From VAZQ01 sp963785745 (lineage in GTDB: Bacteria; Pseudomonadota; Alphaproteobacteria; Rhizobiales; Xanthobacteraceae): 64,000 nt of DNA. A program made the position numbers and the translations under genes. Below the pieces are notes generated by a model. That model made no database searches, was not told the DNA's origin, and saw only the letters and a program-made list of their open reading frames with translations. The stretch is taken from NCBI GenBank assembly GCA_963785745.1, contig CAWAWR010000009.1, forward strand, positions 496,001 to 560,000, read 5' to 3'. Below, piece by piece: positions 1 to 9,244 of the stretch (its first letter is position 1; each line of letters opens with the position of its first letter).

Positions 1-52
1 CGCAGGCTGCGTAAACTTGCCTGCGCCGTCCGCGCCCCGGAATGACCGGTTT

Positions 53-616
53 TCAGAACTTCACCTGTGGCGCCTGGCCGGCGACCGCGCGCTCCGCGCC
101 GAGATCGAAGAATTCCCGCTGCGTAAAGCCGGTCGGGCCCGCCAGCAGAACCGCCGGGAACTGCTGGATGCCGGTGTTGTATTCCTGCACCGCGTTGTTG
201 AAGAAGCGGCGCGCGGCGGCGATCTTGTTCTCGAGGTCCGAGAGCTCCATCTGCAATTGCTGGAAGTTCTGGTTCGCCTTCAGGTCCGGATAGGCTTCGG
301 ACAGCGCGAACAACTGGCGCAGCGCTCCGGTGAGCATGTTCTCGGCCTGCGCCATTTGCGCCGGCCCTTGCGCGGTCATCGCGGCATTGCGCGCCTGCAC
401 CACCGCTTCGAGCGTGCCGCGCTCGTGCGACGCGTAGCCTTTCACCGTCTCGACCAGGTTGGGCACGAGATCGTGCCGCTGCTTGAGCTGCACGTCGACG
501 TCCGCGAACGCCTGATTGACCCGCTGCCGCATGGCGACGAGGCCGTTGTAGATGATGATGACCCAGATCACGAGGAGGGCGATGGCGCCGAGGACAATCC
601 AGGTGGAGGTGGACAT
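53..616 (-). CDS. lemA: LemA family membrane protein
   Basis: The product has 187 residues, the usual LemA size. It has one N-terminal membrane segment (about residues 5-24), followed by a long, mostly helical domain. The LemA hallmark motif VDVQLKQRHDLVPNLVETV is at about residues 40-58 and the YNTGIQQFP motif lies near residue 145. LemA proteins have an N-out membrane anchor and a helical bundle; their molecular role is unsettled. The gene is divergent from the MFS gene at 791, with a shared 174-bp spacer. The 52 bases before its stop hold only its 3' flank. The family call is secure. Confidence 0.93.
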   Translation of the reverse strand: MSTSTWIVLGAIALLVIWVIIIYNGLVAMRQRVNQAFADVDVQLKQRHDLVPNLVETVKGYASHERGTLEAVVQARNAAMTAQGPAQMAQAENMLTGALRQLFALSEAYPDLKANQNFQQLQMELSDLENKIAAARRFFNNAVQEYNTGIQQFPAVLLAGPTGFTQREFFDLGAERAVAGQAPQVKF

Positions 617-790
617 GGGGAAATGGCTCCGGAGGGTGGGGGCGGCCTAAAGTACCGCAAGTCCTACTGACAGCGATAGTCGGGCGGAAAGGCGGCAAGG
701 TTCACACATTGCGTTAAGTTCATGCGACTGAACCGGCAGGCCATGAGCGCGTTCTCAGCTTGCAGTGCTTCGTAACAAGCCTCTATTGGC

Positions 791-2323
791 ATGAATTTGA
801 TGACCAATCCGCAAGCCGGCGCCAAGCCGGCCATTGTCGACACCGACATTCCCGCCCGGCTCGATCGATTGCCGTGGGGCAGCTTCCACACGCTGGTGGT
901 GGCGGCGCTCGGGGTGACGTGGATCCTGGACGGCCTGGAAGTGACACTGGCCGGCGCGGTGTCGGGCGCGCTCAAGGACAGCCCGGTCCTGCAATTCACC
1001 AATACCGATGTCGGCATCGCCGCCAGCGCCTATGTCGCCGGCGCCGTGCTGGGTGCGATCCTGTTCGGGTGGCTCACCGATCGTCTCGGCCGCAAGAAGC
1101 TGTTCTTCATCACGCTCGCGGTCTATCTCGTCGCCACCGCCGCAACCGCGTTCACCTGGAATCTCTGGAGCTTCGTCATCTGCCGCTTCGTCACCGGCGC
1201 CGGCATCGGCGGCGAATACACCGCCATCAACTCCACCATCCAGGAACTGATCCCGGCGCGCTATCGCGGCTGGACCGACCTCGTCATCAACGGCAGCTTC
1301 TGGATCGGCGCCGCGATCGGCGCCGTCGGTTCCATCGTCCTGCTCGACCCGGCGGTGCTTGGCGGCGATCTCGGCTGGCGCGCGGCCTTCATGATCGGCG
1401 CAGTGCTGGGCGTCGTGGTCTTCCTGATGCGGATGTGGATTCCGGAATCGCCGCGCTGGCTGATGACTCACGGCCGTATCGCCGAAGCCGAGGCCATCGT
1501 CGACGCGATCGAGCGCGACTTCCACCGCCGCAAGCACGTCATCCCACATGCGGACCTGCCGCGCATCCGGTTGTATGCGCGCTCGCATACGCCGCTCTCC
1601 GAGGTCGCGCGCACGCTGTTCCGCGATCAGCGGCAGCGCACGGCGGTCGGCCTCGTGCTGATGGCGTCGCAGGCGTTCTTCTACAATGCGATCTTCTTCA
1701 CCTATGCGCTGGTGCTGACTGACTTTTATGGCATCCGGTCCGATCAGGTCGGCTGGTACCTGCTGCCGTTCGCGGCCGGAAATTTCCTCGGGCCGGTGAT
1801 CCTCGGCCGGTTCTTCGACACGATCGGGCGGCGTCCGATGATCGCGGCGACCTATGCGATCTCCGGCGTGCTCTTGGCGATCACCGGCTATCTGTTCGCG
1901 ATCGGCATTCTGAGCGCCGCACAGCAGACCGCCGCCTGGATGGTGATCTTCTTCTTCGCGTCGGCGGCGGCGAGCTCCGCCTATCTCACCGTCAGCGAAA
2001 CCTTCCCGCTCGAAATCCGCGCGCTTGCGATCGCCTTCTTCTATGCGATCGGCACCGGTATCGGCGGCGTTGCCGGCCCGTGGCTGTTCGGCGCCCTGAT
2101 CGACACCGGCTCGCGCTGGAGCGTCTTCGGCGGCTATATGCTCGGCGCCGTATTGATGATCGCCGCCGCCATCGTCGCCTTCCGCTATGCCGTCGCCCGC
2201 CGAGCGCAAACCGCTGGAGGCGGTGAGCCGGCCGCTGGCGGCGGTCGATTGACGGATCTTGGATGCGACGCGGCGACGCGCTTCGATTTCCGGCGCGCGC
2301 TTGTTATTGCCTTCCGCCAATGA
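791..2323 (+). CDS. MFS transporter, sugar/aromatic-acid porter type (C-terminal frameshift likely)
   Basis: A 12-helix major facilitator carrier. The cytoplasmic loop motif GWLTDRLGRKKL is near residue 95, the PESPRW motif is near residue 218, and the second-half GRFFDTIGRRP motif is near residue 340, as in sugar porter and aromatic acid:H+ symporter families. The last 40 residues of the open frame are low-complexity. An extra C near 2197 would explain this: restoring the frame gives a natural tail ending ERKPLEAVSRPLAAVD with a stop at 2250-2252. The true gene is therefore probably 791..2252. Because a binding protein and two resorcylate-decarboxylase-like genes follow on the same strand, an aromatic acid substrate is plausible but inferred. 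Confidence 0.88.
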   Translation: MNLMTNPQAGAKPAIVDTDIPARLDRLPWGSFHTLVVAALGVTWILDGLEVTLAGAVSGALKDSPVLQFTNTDVGIAASAYVAGAVLGAILFGWLTDRLGRKKLFFITLAVYLVATAATAFTWNLWSFVICRFVTGAGIGGEYTAINSTIQELIPARYRGWTDLVINGSFWIGAAIGAVGSIVLLDPAVLGGDLGWRAAFMIGAVLGVVVFLMRMWIPESPRWLMTHGRIAEAEAIVDAIERDFHRRKHVIPHADLPRIRLYARSHTPLSEVARTLFRDQRQRTAVGLVLMASQAFFYNAIFFTYALVLTDFYGIRSDQVGWYLLPFAAGNFLGPVILGRFFDTIGRRPMIAATYAISGVLLAITGYLFAIGILSAAQQTAAWMVIFFFASAAASSAYLTVSETFPLEIRALAIAFFYAIGTGIGGVAGPWLFGALIDTGSRWSVFGGYMLGAVLMIAAAIVAFRYAVARRAQTAGGGEPAAGGGRLTDLGCDAATRFDFRRALVIAFRQ

Positions 2324-2385
2324 AACACTTTTCGCGAAAGCTGGAGCGGGGATGTCCGGGGCAAAAGCGGCTGGGGGAGAACACA

Positions 2386-3363
2386 ATGTCGCGGGTTCGA
2401 TTGGCAGGAAATTGCTCGGCAGCGGCGCTTGCCGCACTCGTGGCGTGCGCCGCGCCGGCCGGTGCGCAACAATACCCGTCGCAACCGATCACGATCATCG
2501 TCGCTGCCGCGGCCGGCGGATTCGCCGATGGTGTTGCGCGCGCGGTCGGCGAACGCCTTAACGAGAAGCTCGGGCAGTCGATCGTGATCGAGAACCGAGG
2601 CGGCGCCGCCGGCAATCTCGGCGCCCGCGCGGTCGCCACCGCGAAGCCGGACGGCCACACCGTGCTGGTCTCCACGACCGCGATGGCGATCAACGGCACG
2701 CTCTACAAGAATATGGGCTTCCGGACGGAGGACATCACGCCCGCGGCCATCGTCGGTTCGGCGCCCGAGGCGATCGTGGTGAACCCGGCAAATCCGGCGA
2801 AGAACCTCCGGGAGTTCCTTGAGGCCGCACGAAAAAGCCCGGTGGAGTACGGCAGCGCCGGCGTCGGCAGCGGCTCGTTCATCGCCGCGGAGTACCTGTT
2901 CAAGGTGGTCGCCAAGGCGCAGACCGTGCACGTGCCGTTCCCCGGCGGCGCGCCTGCGGTCACCGCGCTGCTCGGCAACCACATCCAGGCGGTCGCCGCG
3001 ACGGTGTCTCCGCTGGTGACGCATATCCAGTCCGGCAAGTTGCGCGGCATCGGCCTTGCGAGCGCAAAGCGTCATCCGGTCGTGCCCGATGTTCCGACCT
3101 ATGGCGAGAGCGGCGTTCCTGATTTCTACGCGGCGTCCTGGGTGGGCTTCTTCGTGCCGTCGAAGACCGACGCAAAGGTGGTTGCGCGGCTCAACGGCGC
3201 GATCAATGAGGTTATCCGGGAAGCCGCCGTGCAGGATCGACTCCAGCGCTTCGCACTCGAGCCGATGTACGGCAATCCGGCGGAGGCCGCGGCGTTTTTC
3301 AAAAGCGAGGTCGGCCGCTGGGGCAAGATGGTCACGACCCTGGGCATGTCCATCGACAAGTGA
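2386..3363 (+). CDS. Bug-family tripartite tricarboxylate transporter substrate-binding protein
   Basis: A periplasmic binding protein of the Bug/TctC family (325 residues). The start is set by a strong GGGGGAG ribosome site 8-9 bases upstream and by the signal peptide that follows, cleaving near APAGAQQ. The mature part opens with the family signature YPSQPITIIVAAAAGG and has the ENRGGAAGNLG motif near residue 67. No TctA/TctB membrane genes lie nearby, so it is an orphan, as is usual for this expanded family. It sits between an MFS carrier and two amidohydrolases, suggesting uptake or sensing of an aromatic or carboxylic acid. Confidence 0.9.
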   Translation: MSRVRLAGNCSAAALAALVACAAPAGAQQYPSQPITIIVAAAAGGFADGVARAVGERLNEKLGQSIVIENRGGAAGNLGARAVATAKPDGHTVLVSTTAMAINGTLYKNMGFRTEDITPAAIVGSAPEAIVVNPANPAKNLREFLEAARKSPVEYGSAGVGSGSFIAAEYLFKVVAKAQTVHVPFPGGAPAVTALLGNHIQAVAATVSPLVTHIQSGKLRGIGLASAKRHPVVPDVPTYGESGVPDFYAASWVGFFVPSKTDAKVVARLNGAINEVIREAAVQDRLQRFALEPMYGNPAEAAAFFKSEVGRWGKMVTTLGMSIDK

Positions 3364-3467
3364 CAGCGGCCCGGACGACCAGGCCGGCCATCAGGCGACA
3401 TGGCCGCACTTGTCCTGGCCATCGGCGTCTTTGATACTGCCCTCGGCGCGGAGCCGCAGGGGCACTC

Positions 3468-4451
3468 ATGCAAGGCAAGATCGGACTCGAAGAGCACTTC
3501 GCAATTCCCGAGACGCTTGACGATTCCCGGGGCTTTTTCCCGGATCGCATCTGGGACGAGCTGAAGGCACGGCTCATCGATCTGCACGACCGGCGGCTCA
3601 AGCTGATGGACGCGCACGGCATCGAGATGATGCTGTTGTCGCTCAACGCACCGGTCGTCCAGGCGATCCCCGATCCGGCGCGCGCCAACGACGTCGCCTG
3701 CAAGGCCAACGACTACCTCGCGCGCGAGGTGCAAAAGCGGCCTGACCGTTTCCAGGGGCTTGCCGCCTTGCCGATGCAGGATCCCGACCTTGCGATCCGC
3801 GAGCTTGAACGATCCATCCGCGAGCTCGGCTTCAAGGGCGTGCTGGTCAACGGGTTCTCGCAGACCGTCGATCCCGACGCGATCCTCTATTACGACCTGC
3901 CGCAATACCGGCCGTTCTGGAAATTGCTGGAACAGCTCGATGTCCCGTTCTACCTGCACCCGCGCAATCCGCTCAAACGCGACGCGCGCATCTATGACGG
4001 GCACGCCTGGTTGATGGGCCCGGCCTGGGCGTTCGGGCAGGAGACCGCCGTGCATGCGCTGCGGCTGATGGGCTCGGGACTGTTCGACGAATATCCTCGG
4101 CTTTCGGTCGTGCTCGGCCACATGGGCGAGGGGCTTCCCTTCAGCATGTGGCGCGTCGACAATTGCAATGCCTGGGTCGAGGACCGGCACGGCTATCCGG
4201 CCAAGCGCAAGATCGCCGACTATTTCTCCGAGAACTTCTACATCACGACATCAGGCAATTTCCGCACCCAGGCGCTGATCAACGCCATCCTCGAGATCGG
4301 CGCCGACCGCATCATGTTCTCGACCGACTGGCCGTTCGAGAACATCGACCATGCCGCGATCTGGTTCGACGCCGCCGACATCAGCGAGAACGACCGGCGA
4401 AAGATCGGACGTACCAACGCGGCCAGCCTCTTCAAGCTGGGAATGAAGTAA
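3468..4451 (+). CDS. Gamma-resorcylate (2,6-dihydroxybenzoate) decarboxylase-like amidohydrolase, copy 1
   Basis: An ACMSD-type amidohydrolase of 327 residues, the length of gamma-resorcylate decarboxylase from Rhizobium. It opens MQGKIGLEEHFAIPET. The four metal ligands known for that enzyme fall at identical positions: Glu8, His10, His164 (in FYLHPRNP) and Asp287 (in FSTDWPFENID). The conserved LGHMGEG motif is near residue 218. The family decarboxylates dihydroxybenzoates non-oxidatively and reversibly using Mn or Zn. A near-identical-length paralogue follows after 4 bases, implying co-transcription. The exact substrate is inferred; other ortho-hydroxybenzoate decarboxylases share this fold. 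Confidence 0.87.
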   Translation: MQGKIGLEEHFAIPETLDDSRGFFPDRIWDELKARLIDLHDRRLKLMDAHGIEMMLLSLNAPVVQAIPDPARANDVACKANDYLAREVQKRPDRFQGLAALPMQDPDLAIRELERSIRELGFKGVLVNGFSQTVDPDAILYYDLPQYRPFWKLLEQLDVPFYLHPRNPLKRDARIYDGHAWLMGPAWAFGQETAVHALRLMGSGLFDEYPRLSVVLGHMGEGLPFSMWRVDNCNAWVEDRHGYPAKRKIADYFSENFYITTSGNFRTQALINAILEIGADRIMFSTDWPFENIDHAAIWFDAADISENDRRKIGRTNAASLFKLGMK

Positions 4452-4455
4452 CGCC

Positions 4456-5439
4456 ATGAAGGGCAAGATCGGACTGGAAGAGCACTTTGCGGTGCCGGAC
4501 ACCGCATTGAACCCGCGCGGCACCTATGCGGAGAGCACCTGGGCCGAGCTCAAGGGGCGGCTGCTCGATCTGCACGGCGAACGGCTGGCGCTGATGGACA
4601 AGCACGGCATCGAGATGATGGTGGTCTCGCTCAATGCGCCGGCGGTGCAGGCGATTCCTGATCCGAAGGCCGCGGTGACGTTGGCGCGCCGCGCGAACGA
4701 CGCGCTGGCTGAGCAGATCGCCAAGCGTCCCGACCGTTTTCAGGGGCTTGCCGCGCTCGCGATGCAGGACCCCGATGCGGCGATCCAGGAGCTTGAGCGC
4801 TGCGTGAAGCAGCTCGGCTTCAAGGGTGCGCTGGTCAACGGCTTCTCGCAGATCGACGATCCCGACAACGCGGTCTACTACGACCTGCCGCAATACCGGC
4901 CGTTCTGGGCCGCCGTGGAGCGGCTCGACGTCCCGTTCTATCTGCACCCGCGCAGCCCGTTGCCGCGCGACGCGCGGCTCTATGCCGGCCATCCGTGGTT
5001 GATGGGCGCGGTCTGGGCGTTCGGCAATGAAACGGCGGTGCACGCGCTGCGGCTGATGGGGTCGGGGCTGTTCGACGAGCATCCGCGGCTCGCGATCGTG
5101 CTGGGTCATCTGGGCGAGGGGATACCCTACGGCCTGTGGCGGATCGACAATGCCAATGCCACCGCGCAGAAGACCGACGGCAACCGGGCCAAGAAGAAGA
5201 TTGCCGAATACGTTCGCTCCAATTTCTACGTCACCACGTCAGGCAACTTCAGCACCCAGGCGCTGATCCACGCGATCCTTCAGATCGGCGCCGATCGTGT
5301 GATGTTCTCGGTCGACTGGCCGTTCGAGGAGATCGACCATGCGGCGGCCTGGTTCGACGCTGCCGATATCAGCGAGAACGACCGCCGGAAGATCGGCCGC
5401 ACCAATGCCGCGCGGCTGTTCAAGCTCGATGTGAGCTGA
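4456..5439 (+). CDS. Gamma-resorcylate decarboxylase-like amidohydrolase, copy 2
   Basis: The tandem paralogue of the preceding gene, also 327 residues, with Glu8, His10, His164 and Asp287 all kept. It begins MKGKIGLEEHFAVPDT. The two copies are alike along their whole length but differ at many substrate-side positions, for example DDPDNAVYYDLPQ here against TVDPDAILYYDLPQ in copy 1, and YGLWRIDNAN against FSMWRVDNCN. They are therefore not a recent exact duplication. The 4-base gap indicates an operon with copy 1. It may accept a different hydroxybenzoate or form a heteromer with copy 1; neither can be read from the sequence. The gene is convergent with smc, 11 bp away. Confidence 0.86.
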   Translation: MKGKIGLEEHFAVPDTALNPRGTYAESTWAELKGRLLDLHGERLALMDKHGIEMMVVSLNAPAVQAIPDPKAAVTLARRANDALAEQIAKRPDRFQGLAALAMQDPDAAIQELERCVKQLGFKGALVNGFSQIDDPDNAVYYDLPQYRPFWAAVERLDVPFYLHPRSPLPRDARLYAGHPWLMGAVWAFGNETAVHALRLMGSGLFDEHPRLAIVLGHLGEGIPYGLWRIDNANATAQKTDGNRAKKKIAEYVRSNFYVTTSGNFSTQALIHAILQIGADRVMFSVDWPFEEIDHAAAWFDAADISENDRRKIGRTNAARLFKLDVS

Positions 5440-5450
5440 CCGGCGTTCGC

Positions 5451-8400
5451 TCAGCTCGCCTCGCGCAGCTTCACTGCGTCTTCGAGGTCCACCGACACGA
5501 GCTGCGACACGCCGCGCTCGGCCATGGTGACGCCGAACAGGCGGTTCATGCGCGCCATGGTGATCGGATTGTGGGTGATGATCACGAAGCGCGTGTCGGT
5601 CGAGCGCGTCATCTCGTCGAGCAGGTCGCAGAAGCGCTCGATATTGTGATCGTCGAGCGGCGCGTCGACCTCGTCCAGCACGCAGATCGGCGCCGGGTTG
5701 GTGAGGAATACCGCGAAGATCAGCGCCAGCGCGGTCAGCGCCTGCTCGCCGCCGGAGAGGAGCGAGAGCGTCGCCGGCTTCTTGCCGGGCGGCTTCGCAA
5801 CGATCTCAAGGCCGGCCTCCAGCGGGTCGTCGGCCTCGACCAGTTGCAGTTCCGCGGTGCCGCCGCCGAACAGTTCTGAGAACAGCTTCTTGAAGTGGGC
5901 GTTGACCACCTCGAACGACGCCAGCAGCCGCTCGCGCGCCTCGCGGTTGAGATTCTGGATGCCCTGGCGGAAGCGCTTGATCGCTTCGACTAGGTCGTCG
6001 CGTTCCTTGGTCAGATTGCCGTGCTGGGCCTCGACCTCGTTCAGTTCCTCCTCGGCGCGCAGATTGACGGCGCCGAGCCGTTCGCGCTCGCGGCGGATGC
6101 GGTCGAGCTTGGCCTCGACGTCGGTGACGTTGGGTAGCTCCGCACCGGGCTTGATCTCGGCCAGATCGGCGACCGCGGCCGGCTCGATCTCGAGCATTTC
6201 ACGGATCTCGTGCTCGATGTCGGCGAGGCGGCGGTTGGCCCCGGCGAAGCGCTCTTCGGCGCGGGCGGCGTCCTCGCGTGCCGCGCCGACGGCTTCGAGC
6301 GCCGCGCGGGCGTCCTTGTCGGCGGCAGCGAGGGCATTCTCGGCTTCGGCCAGGCGGTCGGCGGCGGCGCGCCGCGTCGTCTCGGCGGTTTCGATCTCGC
6401 TGATCAGCGCGGTGCGCTTCTCGGCGAACGCGGCCGGCGCATCGCTGAGGCCGGCGCGTTCGGCGGTGGCTTCCGCGACGCGCCGTTCGAGCGTCGCAAG
6501 CTGCGAGGCCGCGCCGTCCCGGCGTGACGTCCAGCCCTCACGTTCCGATCCGATTTGCGCAAGACGTCGCGCCGCCAGCTCCGCCTCCCGCGCCCGCGCC
6601 TGCGCCTCGGCGCGCACCTCGGCGAGATGAACACGATGCGTTTCGATGTCGCCGCGCACCGCGCCGAGCTTGGTCTCGATGTCGGCGGCCGGCGGCATGT
6701 CGGCGAGCGTGCGCTCGGCCTCGTTCTGGGCCGCGGCTGCTTCGTCGCGGCCGGCCACAAGCCGGGTCCTTGCCTCGGTGAGCGCCGACACGCGGGCGGC
6801 ATCGCGGCCGGCCTCGCGCTCGGCATTGGCATGCTGCTCGCGCGCCGCGGATGCCGCGTGCTGTAGGTCGCGCCACTTGGCCCGGGCGTCGTGTTCGGCT
6901 TCCTCGGCCTTGCGCACGTCCGCTTCGGCGGCCGCGACCGCGCTGCGCTTGGAATCGACCTCGACACGAACCGCCTGCAGCTCGGCCTCGATATCGGCGA
7001 GGCGGTTCTTGCCGGCGAGCCGCCGTGCCGCGCCGGTCGGCGCATTGGCGGCAACCGAGAATCCGTCCCAGCGCCAGAGATCGCCGTCCCGGGAAACCAG
7101 CCGCTGGCCGGGTTTGATGAGCATTGCGTAGCGCGGCGCGTCGGCGCGATCGATCACACCGATCTGGGTGAGGCGGCGCGCGAGTTCCGGCGGCGCCTGG
7201 ACGTGTTGCGCAAGCGCTTCGACGCCGTCCGGCAGTCTCGGATCGTCGGGCTCGATCGCGGCGCCGCCCCAGCGCATCGGCGAGGAGGGATCGACCGGCG
7301 CTTCGAGGTCGTCGCCAAGCGCGGCGCCGAGCGCGGCTTCGTAGCCTTTGGCGACGGTGATGTCGTCGATCACCGACGGCCACAGGCTCTTGGTGTCGAC
7401 ATGGAGCAGCTTCGCCAGCGTCTTCGCCTCGGTGTCGAGCCGTTGCACGCGGCGCTCGGCCTCGAGCAGCGGTTCGCGCGCCACCTCGATCGCCTGCCGT
7501 GCGCCGGAATGCGCCGCCTCGGCGCGCGTCGCGACGGCCTCCGCTTCCGCGACCGCGGCCTGCGCGGCGTCGGCGGCCTGCGACAGCGCCACCAGGTCGG
7601 GCCGGCCCGCCGTGCTCACGCCGAGCTGCGTCAACTCGCCCTCGACGCCGGACAGCTCCTCGTCGAGGCGCTTCCTGCGCTCGCTCTGGGAGTCGATCGC
7701 CGTTTGCAGTTGATTGCGCCGCGCGGTGAGGTCGGCGAGCGTGCCGGTCAGTTCGGCGAACGTCTTTTCGGACGCCGCCAGCACGGTGTCCGCTTCGGCG
7801 ACGCGGGCGTCGGCGTCGGTCCGCTTCGTTGCGTTGCTGTTCGTCTCGTTTTGCAGCGTCGCCTCTTCGGCGACGAAGCGCGCCAGCGCGGCTTCGGCAT
7901 CGGCCGTCAGCCGGCGCTCGCGCTCGATGTCGGCATCAAGCTGAATCAGCCGCTGGTCGAGCTCGGCCATGCGGTTGCGGGCGCGGGTCTCCTCCTGTTC
8001 AAGCGTTTCGCGCGCGATCACCAGCCGTTGCAGCGCGGCGGCGGCCCTGGCCTCGGCCTCGCGCAGCGGCGGCATGGAGGAGGAGGCCTCCGCCTGGCGC
8101 GTGGAGGTCTGTGCCTGCGCGCCGGTGCGCTCGCCGACCTCGCGGACGGCGAGGTTGCGGCCCTGTTCGGCCTCCGCCAGCTCGGCATTGGCGCCGATCC
8201 AGCGCAGATGGAACAGCGTGGCCTCGGCGGTGCGCACCTGTGAGGCGATGTTGCGATAGCGGACTGCCTGGCGCGCCTGTTTCTTCAGCGAGTTGACCTG
8301 ACTGCCGAGCTGGTTGATGACGTCCTCGATGCGCGCGAGGTTCTGCTCGGCCGCGCGCAGCCGAAGCTCCGCCTCGTGACGCCGCGCGTGCAGGCCGGAA

Positions 8401-8909
8401 ATGCCGGCCGCCTCTTCGAGCACCCGCCGGCGCTGCTCGGGCTTGGCCTGGATGATCTCGCCGATGCGGCCCTGATGCACCAGGGCAGGCGAGCGCGAGC
8501 CGGTCGAGGCGTCGGCGAACAGGATATGGACGTCGCGGGCACGCACCTCGCGGCCGTTGATGCGATAGCTCGAGCCCTTTTCACGCTCGATCCGGCGCGT
8601 GATGTCGAGCGCCTCGTGCTCGTTGAACTGCGCCGGCGCCTTGCGTTGCGTGTTGTCGATGTGCATCGCGACTTCGGCATTGTTGCGCGACGGCCGGCCG
8701 TTGGTGCCGGCGAAAATCACGTCGTCCATGTCGGCGGCGCGCAGCGACTTGTGCGAGGTCTCGCCCATCACCCAACGCAGCGCCTCGACCAGATTGGACT
8801 TCCCGCAGCCGTTCGGCCCGACCACGCCGGTCAATCCCGGCTCGATCAGGAAGTCGGTGGGCTCGACGAAGGACTTGAAGCCCAGCAGGCGCAGACGCGT
8901 GAGTTTCAT
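5451..8909 (-). CDS. smc: Chromosome segregation ATPase SMC
   Basis: A complete 1152-residue SMC protein. Walker A (GPNGCGKSN) is at about residues 31-39. Two long Ala/Glu/Arg-rich coiled-coil arms flank a hinge at roughly 500-640. Near the C-terminus are the ABC signature LLSGGEQALTALAL and Walker B CVLDEVDAPLDD. SMC dimers with ScpA/ScpB condense and organise the chromosome. The gene is last in the minus-strand order dciA, dsbA-like, smc, an arrangement commonly seen in Rhizobiales. The start MKLTRLRLLGFKSF matches the family N-terminus, although no strong ribosome site precedes it. Confidence 0.97.
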   Translation of the reverse strand: MKLTRLRLLGFKSFVEPTDFLIEPGLTGVVGPNGCGKSNLVEALRWVMGETSHKSLRAADMDDVIFAGTNGRPSRNNAEVAMHIDNTQRKAPAQFNEHEALDITRRIEREKGSSYRINGREVRARDVHILFADASTGSRSPALVHQGRIGEIIQAKPEQRRRVLEEAAGISGLHARRHEAELRLRAAEQNLARIEDVINQLGSQVNSLKKQARQAVRYRNIASQVRTAEATLFHLRWIGANAELAEAEQGRNLAVREVGERTGAQAQTSTRQAEASSSMPPLREAEARAAAALQRLVIARETLEQEETRARNRMAELDQRLIQLDADIERERRLTADAEAALARFVAEEATLQNETNSNATKRTDADARVAEADTVLAASEKTFAELTGTLADLTARRNQLQTAIDSQSERRKRLDEELSGVEGELTQLGVSTAGRPDLVALSQAADAAQAAVAEAEAVATRAEAAHSGARQAIEVAREPLLEAERRVQRLDTEAKTLAKLLHVDTKSLWPSVIDDITVAKGYEAALGAALGDDLEAPVDPSSPMRWGGAAIEPDDPRLPDGVEALAQHVQAPPELARRLTQIGVIDRADAPRYAMLIKPGQRLVSRDGDLWRWDGFSVAANAPTGAARRLAGKNRLADIEAELQAVRVEVDSKRSAVAAAEADVRKAEEAEHDARAKWRDLQHAASAAREQHANAEREAGRDAARVSALTEARTRLVAGRDEAAAAQNEAERTLADMPPAADIETKLGAVRGDIETHRVHLAEVRAEAQARAREAELAARRLAQIGSEREGWTSRRDGAASQLATLERRVAEATAERAGLSDAPAAFAEKRTALISEIETAETTRRAAADRLAEAENALAAADKDARAALEAVGAAREDAARAEERFAGANRRLADIEHEIREMLEIEPAAVADLAEIKPGAELPNVTDVEAKLDRIRRERERLGAVNLRAEEELNEVEAQHGNLTKERDDLVEAIKRFRQGIQNLNREARERLLASFEVVNAHFKKLFSELFGGGTAELQLVEADDPLEAGLEIVAKPPGKKPATLSLLSGGEQALTALALIFAVFLTNPAPICVLDEVDAPLDDHNIERFCDLLDEMTRSTDTRFVIITHNPITMARMNRLFGVTMAERGVSQLVSVDLEDAVKLREAS

Positions 8910-9244
8910 GTGGCGGTCATTCCAAGGTCACGACGTGGTTCGACAAACATGGATTCGAGGAACTTGGTTCGAACTTTGGGTCGATAGCAGCACGCGGCAC
9001 CGGGATGCGAGCCAAATCGTCTGCTGTCCCCATCGCATTGCGCGGCAACGCGAATCGAGCGGGAGCGACGCGAATCAAATCACCGCTCGCGCCCCAATAT
9101 GGTGGTTCGAGAAGGACGCCGCATCGGGCCGGAGAATGAATTGGGCGCTTTGATTCCGCAACAGAAAGTAGGGCGGAATCCGCTACCGCCCCGGGGCGCC
9201 GGTTCCAGCTTCATCCAAACTCTGAGGAACAGAAAAAACCCTTA
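8910..9244. other. 335-bp spacer between dsbA-like gene and smc
   Basis: No convincing gene is visible. It must carry the smc leader on the minus strand. A short GC hairpin (GGGCGG and CCGCCC arms around 9172-9194) lies 50-70 bases after the dsbA-like stop and could end that transcript. Several GGTTCGA strings (8936, 8967 and 9105) resemble tRNA T-loops, but no tRNA fold can be built around them. Confidence 0.5.

Noticed and set aside
755..2437. A 560-residue minus-strand open frame opposite the MFS gene
   Set aside because: It has the Arg/Asp/Glu/Gly-rich composition of an antisense shadow, while the plus strand encodes a clear 12-helix carrier.
6891..8243. A 450-residue plus-strand open frame inside smc
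   Set aside because: It is antisense to the coiled-coil arms of SMC, low in complexity and without a ribosome site.
8930..9115. Several GGTTCGA strings resembling tRNA T-loops
   Set aside because: No acceptor stem, anticodon arm or CCA-compatible end can be built around them.
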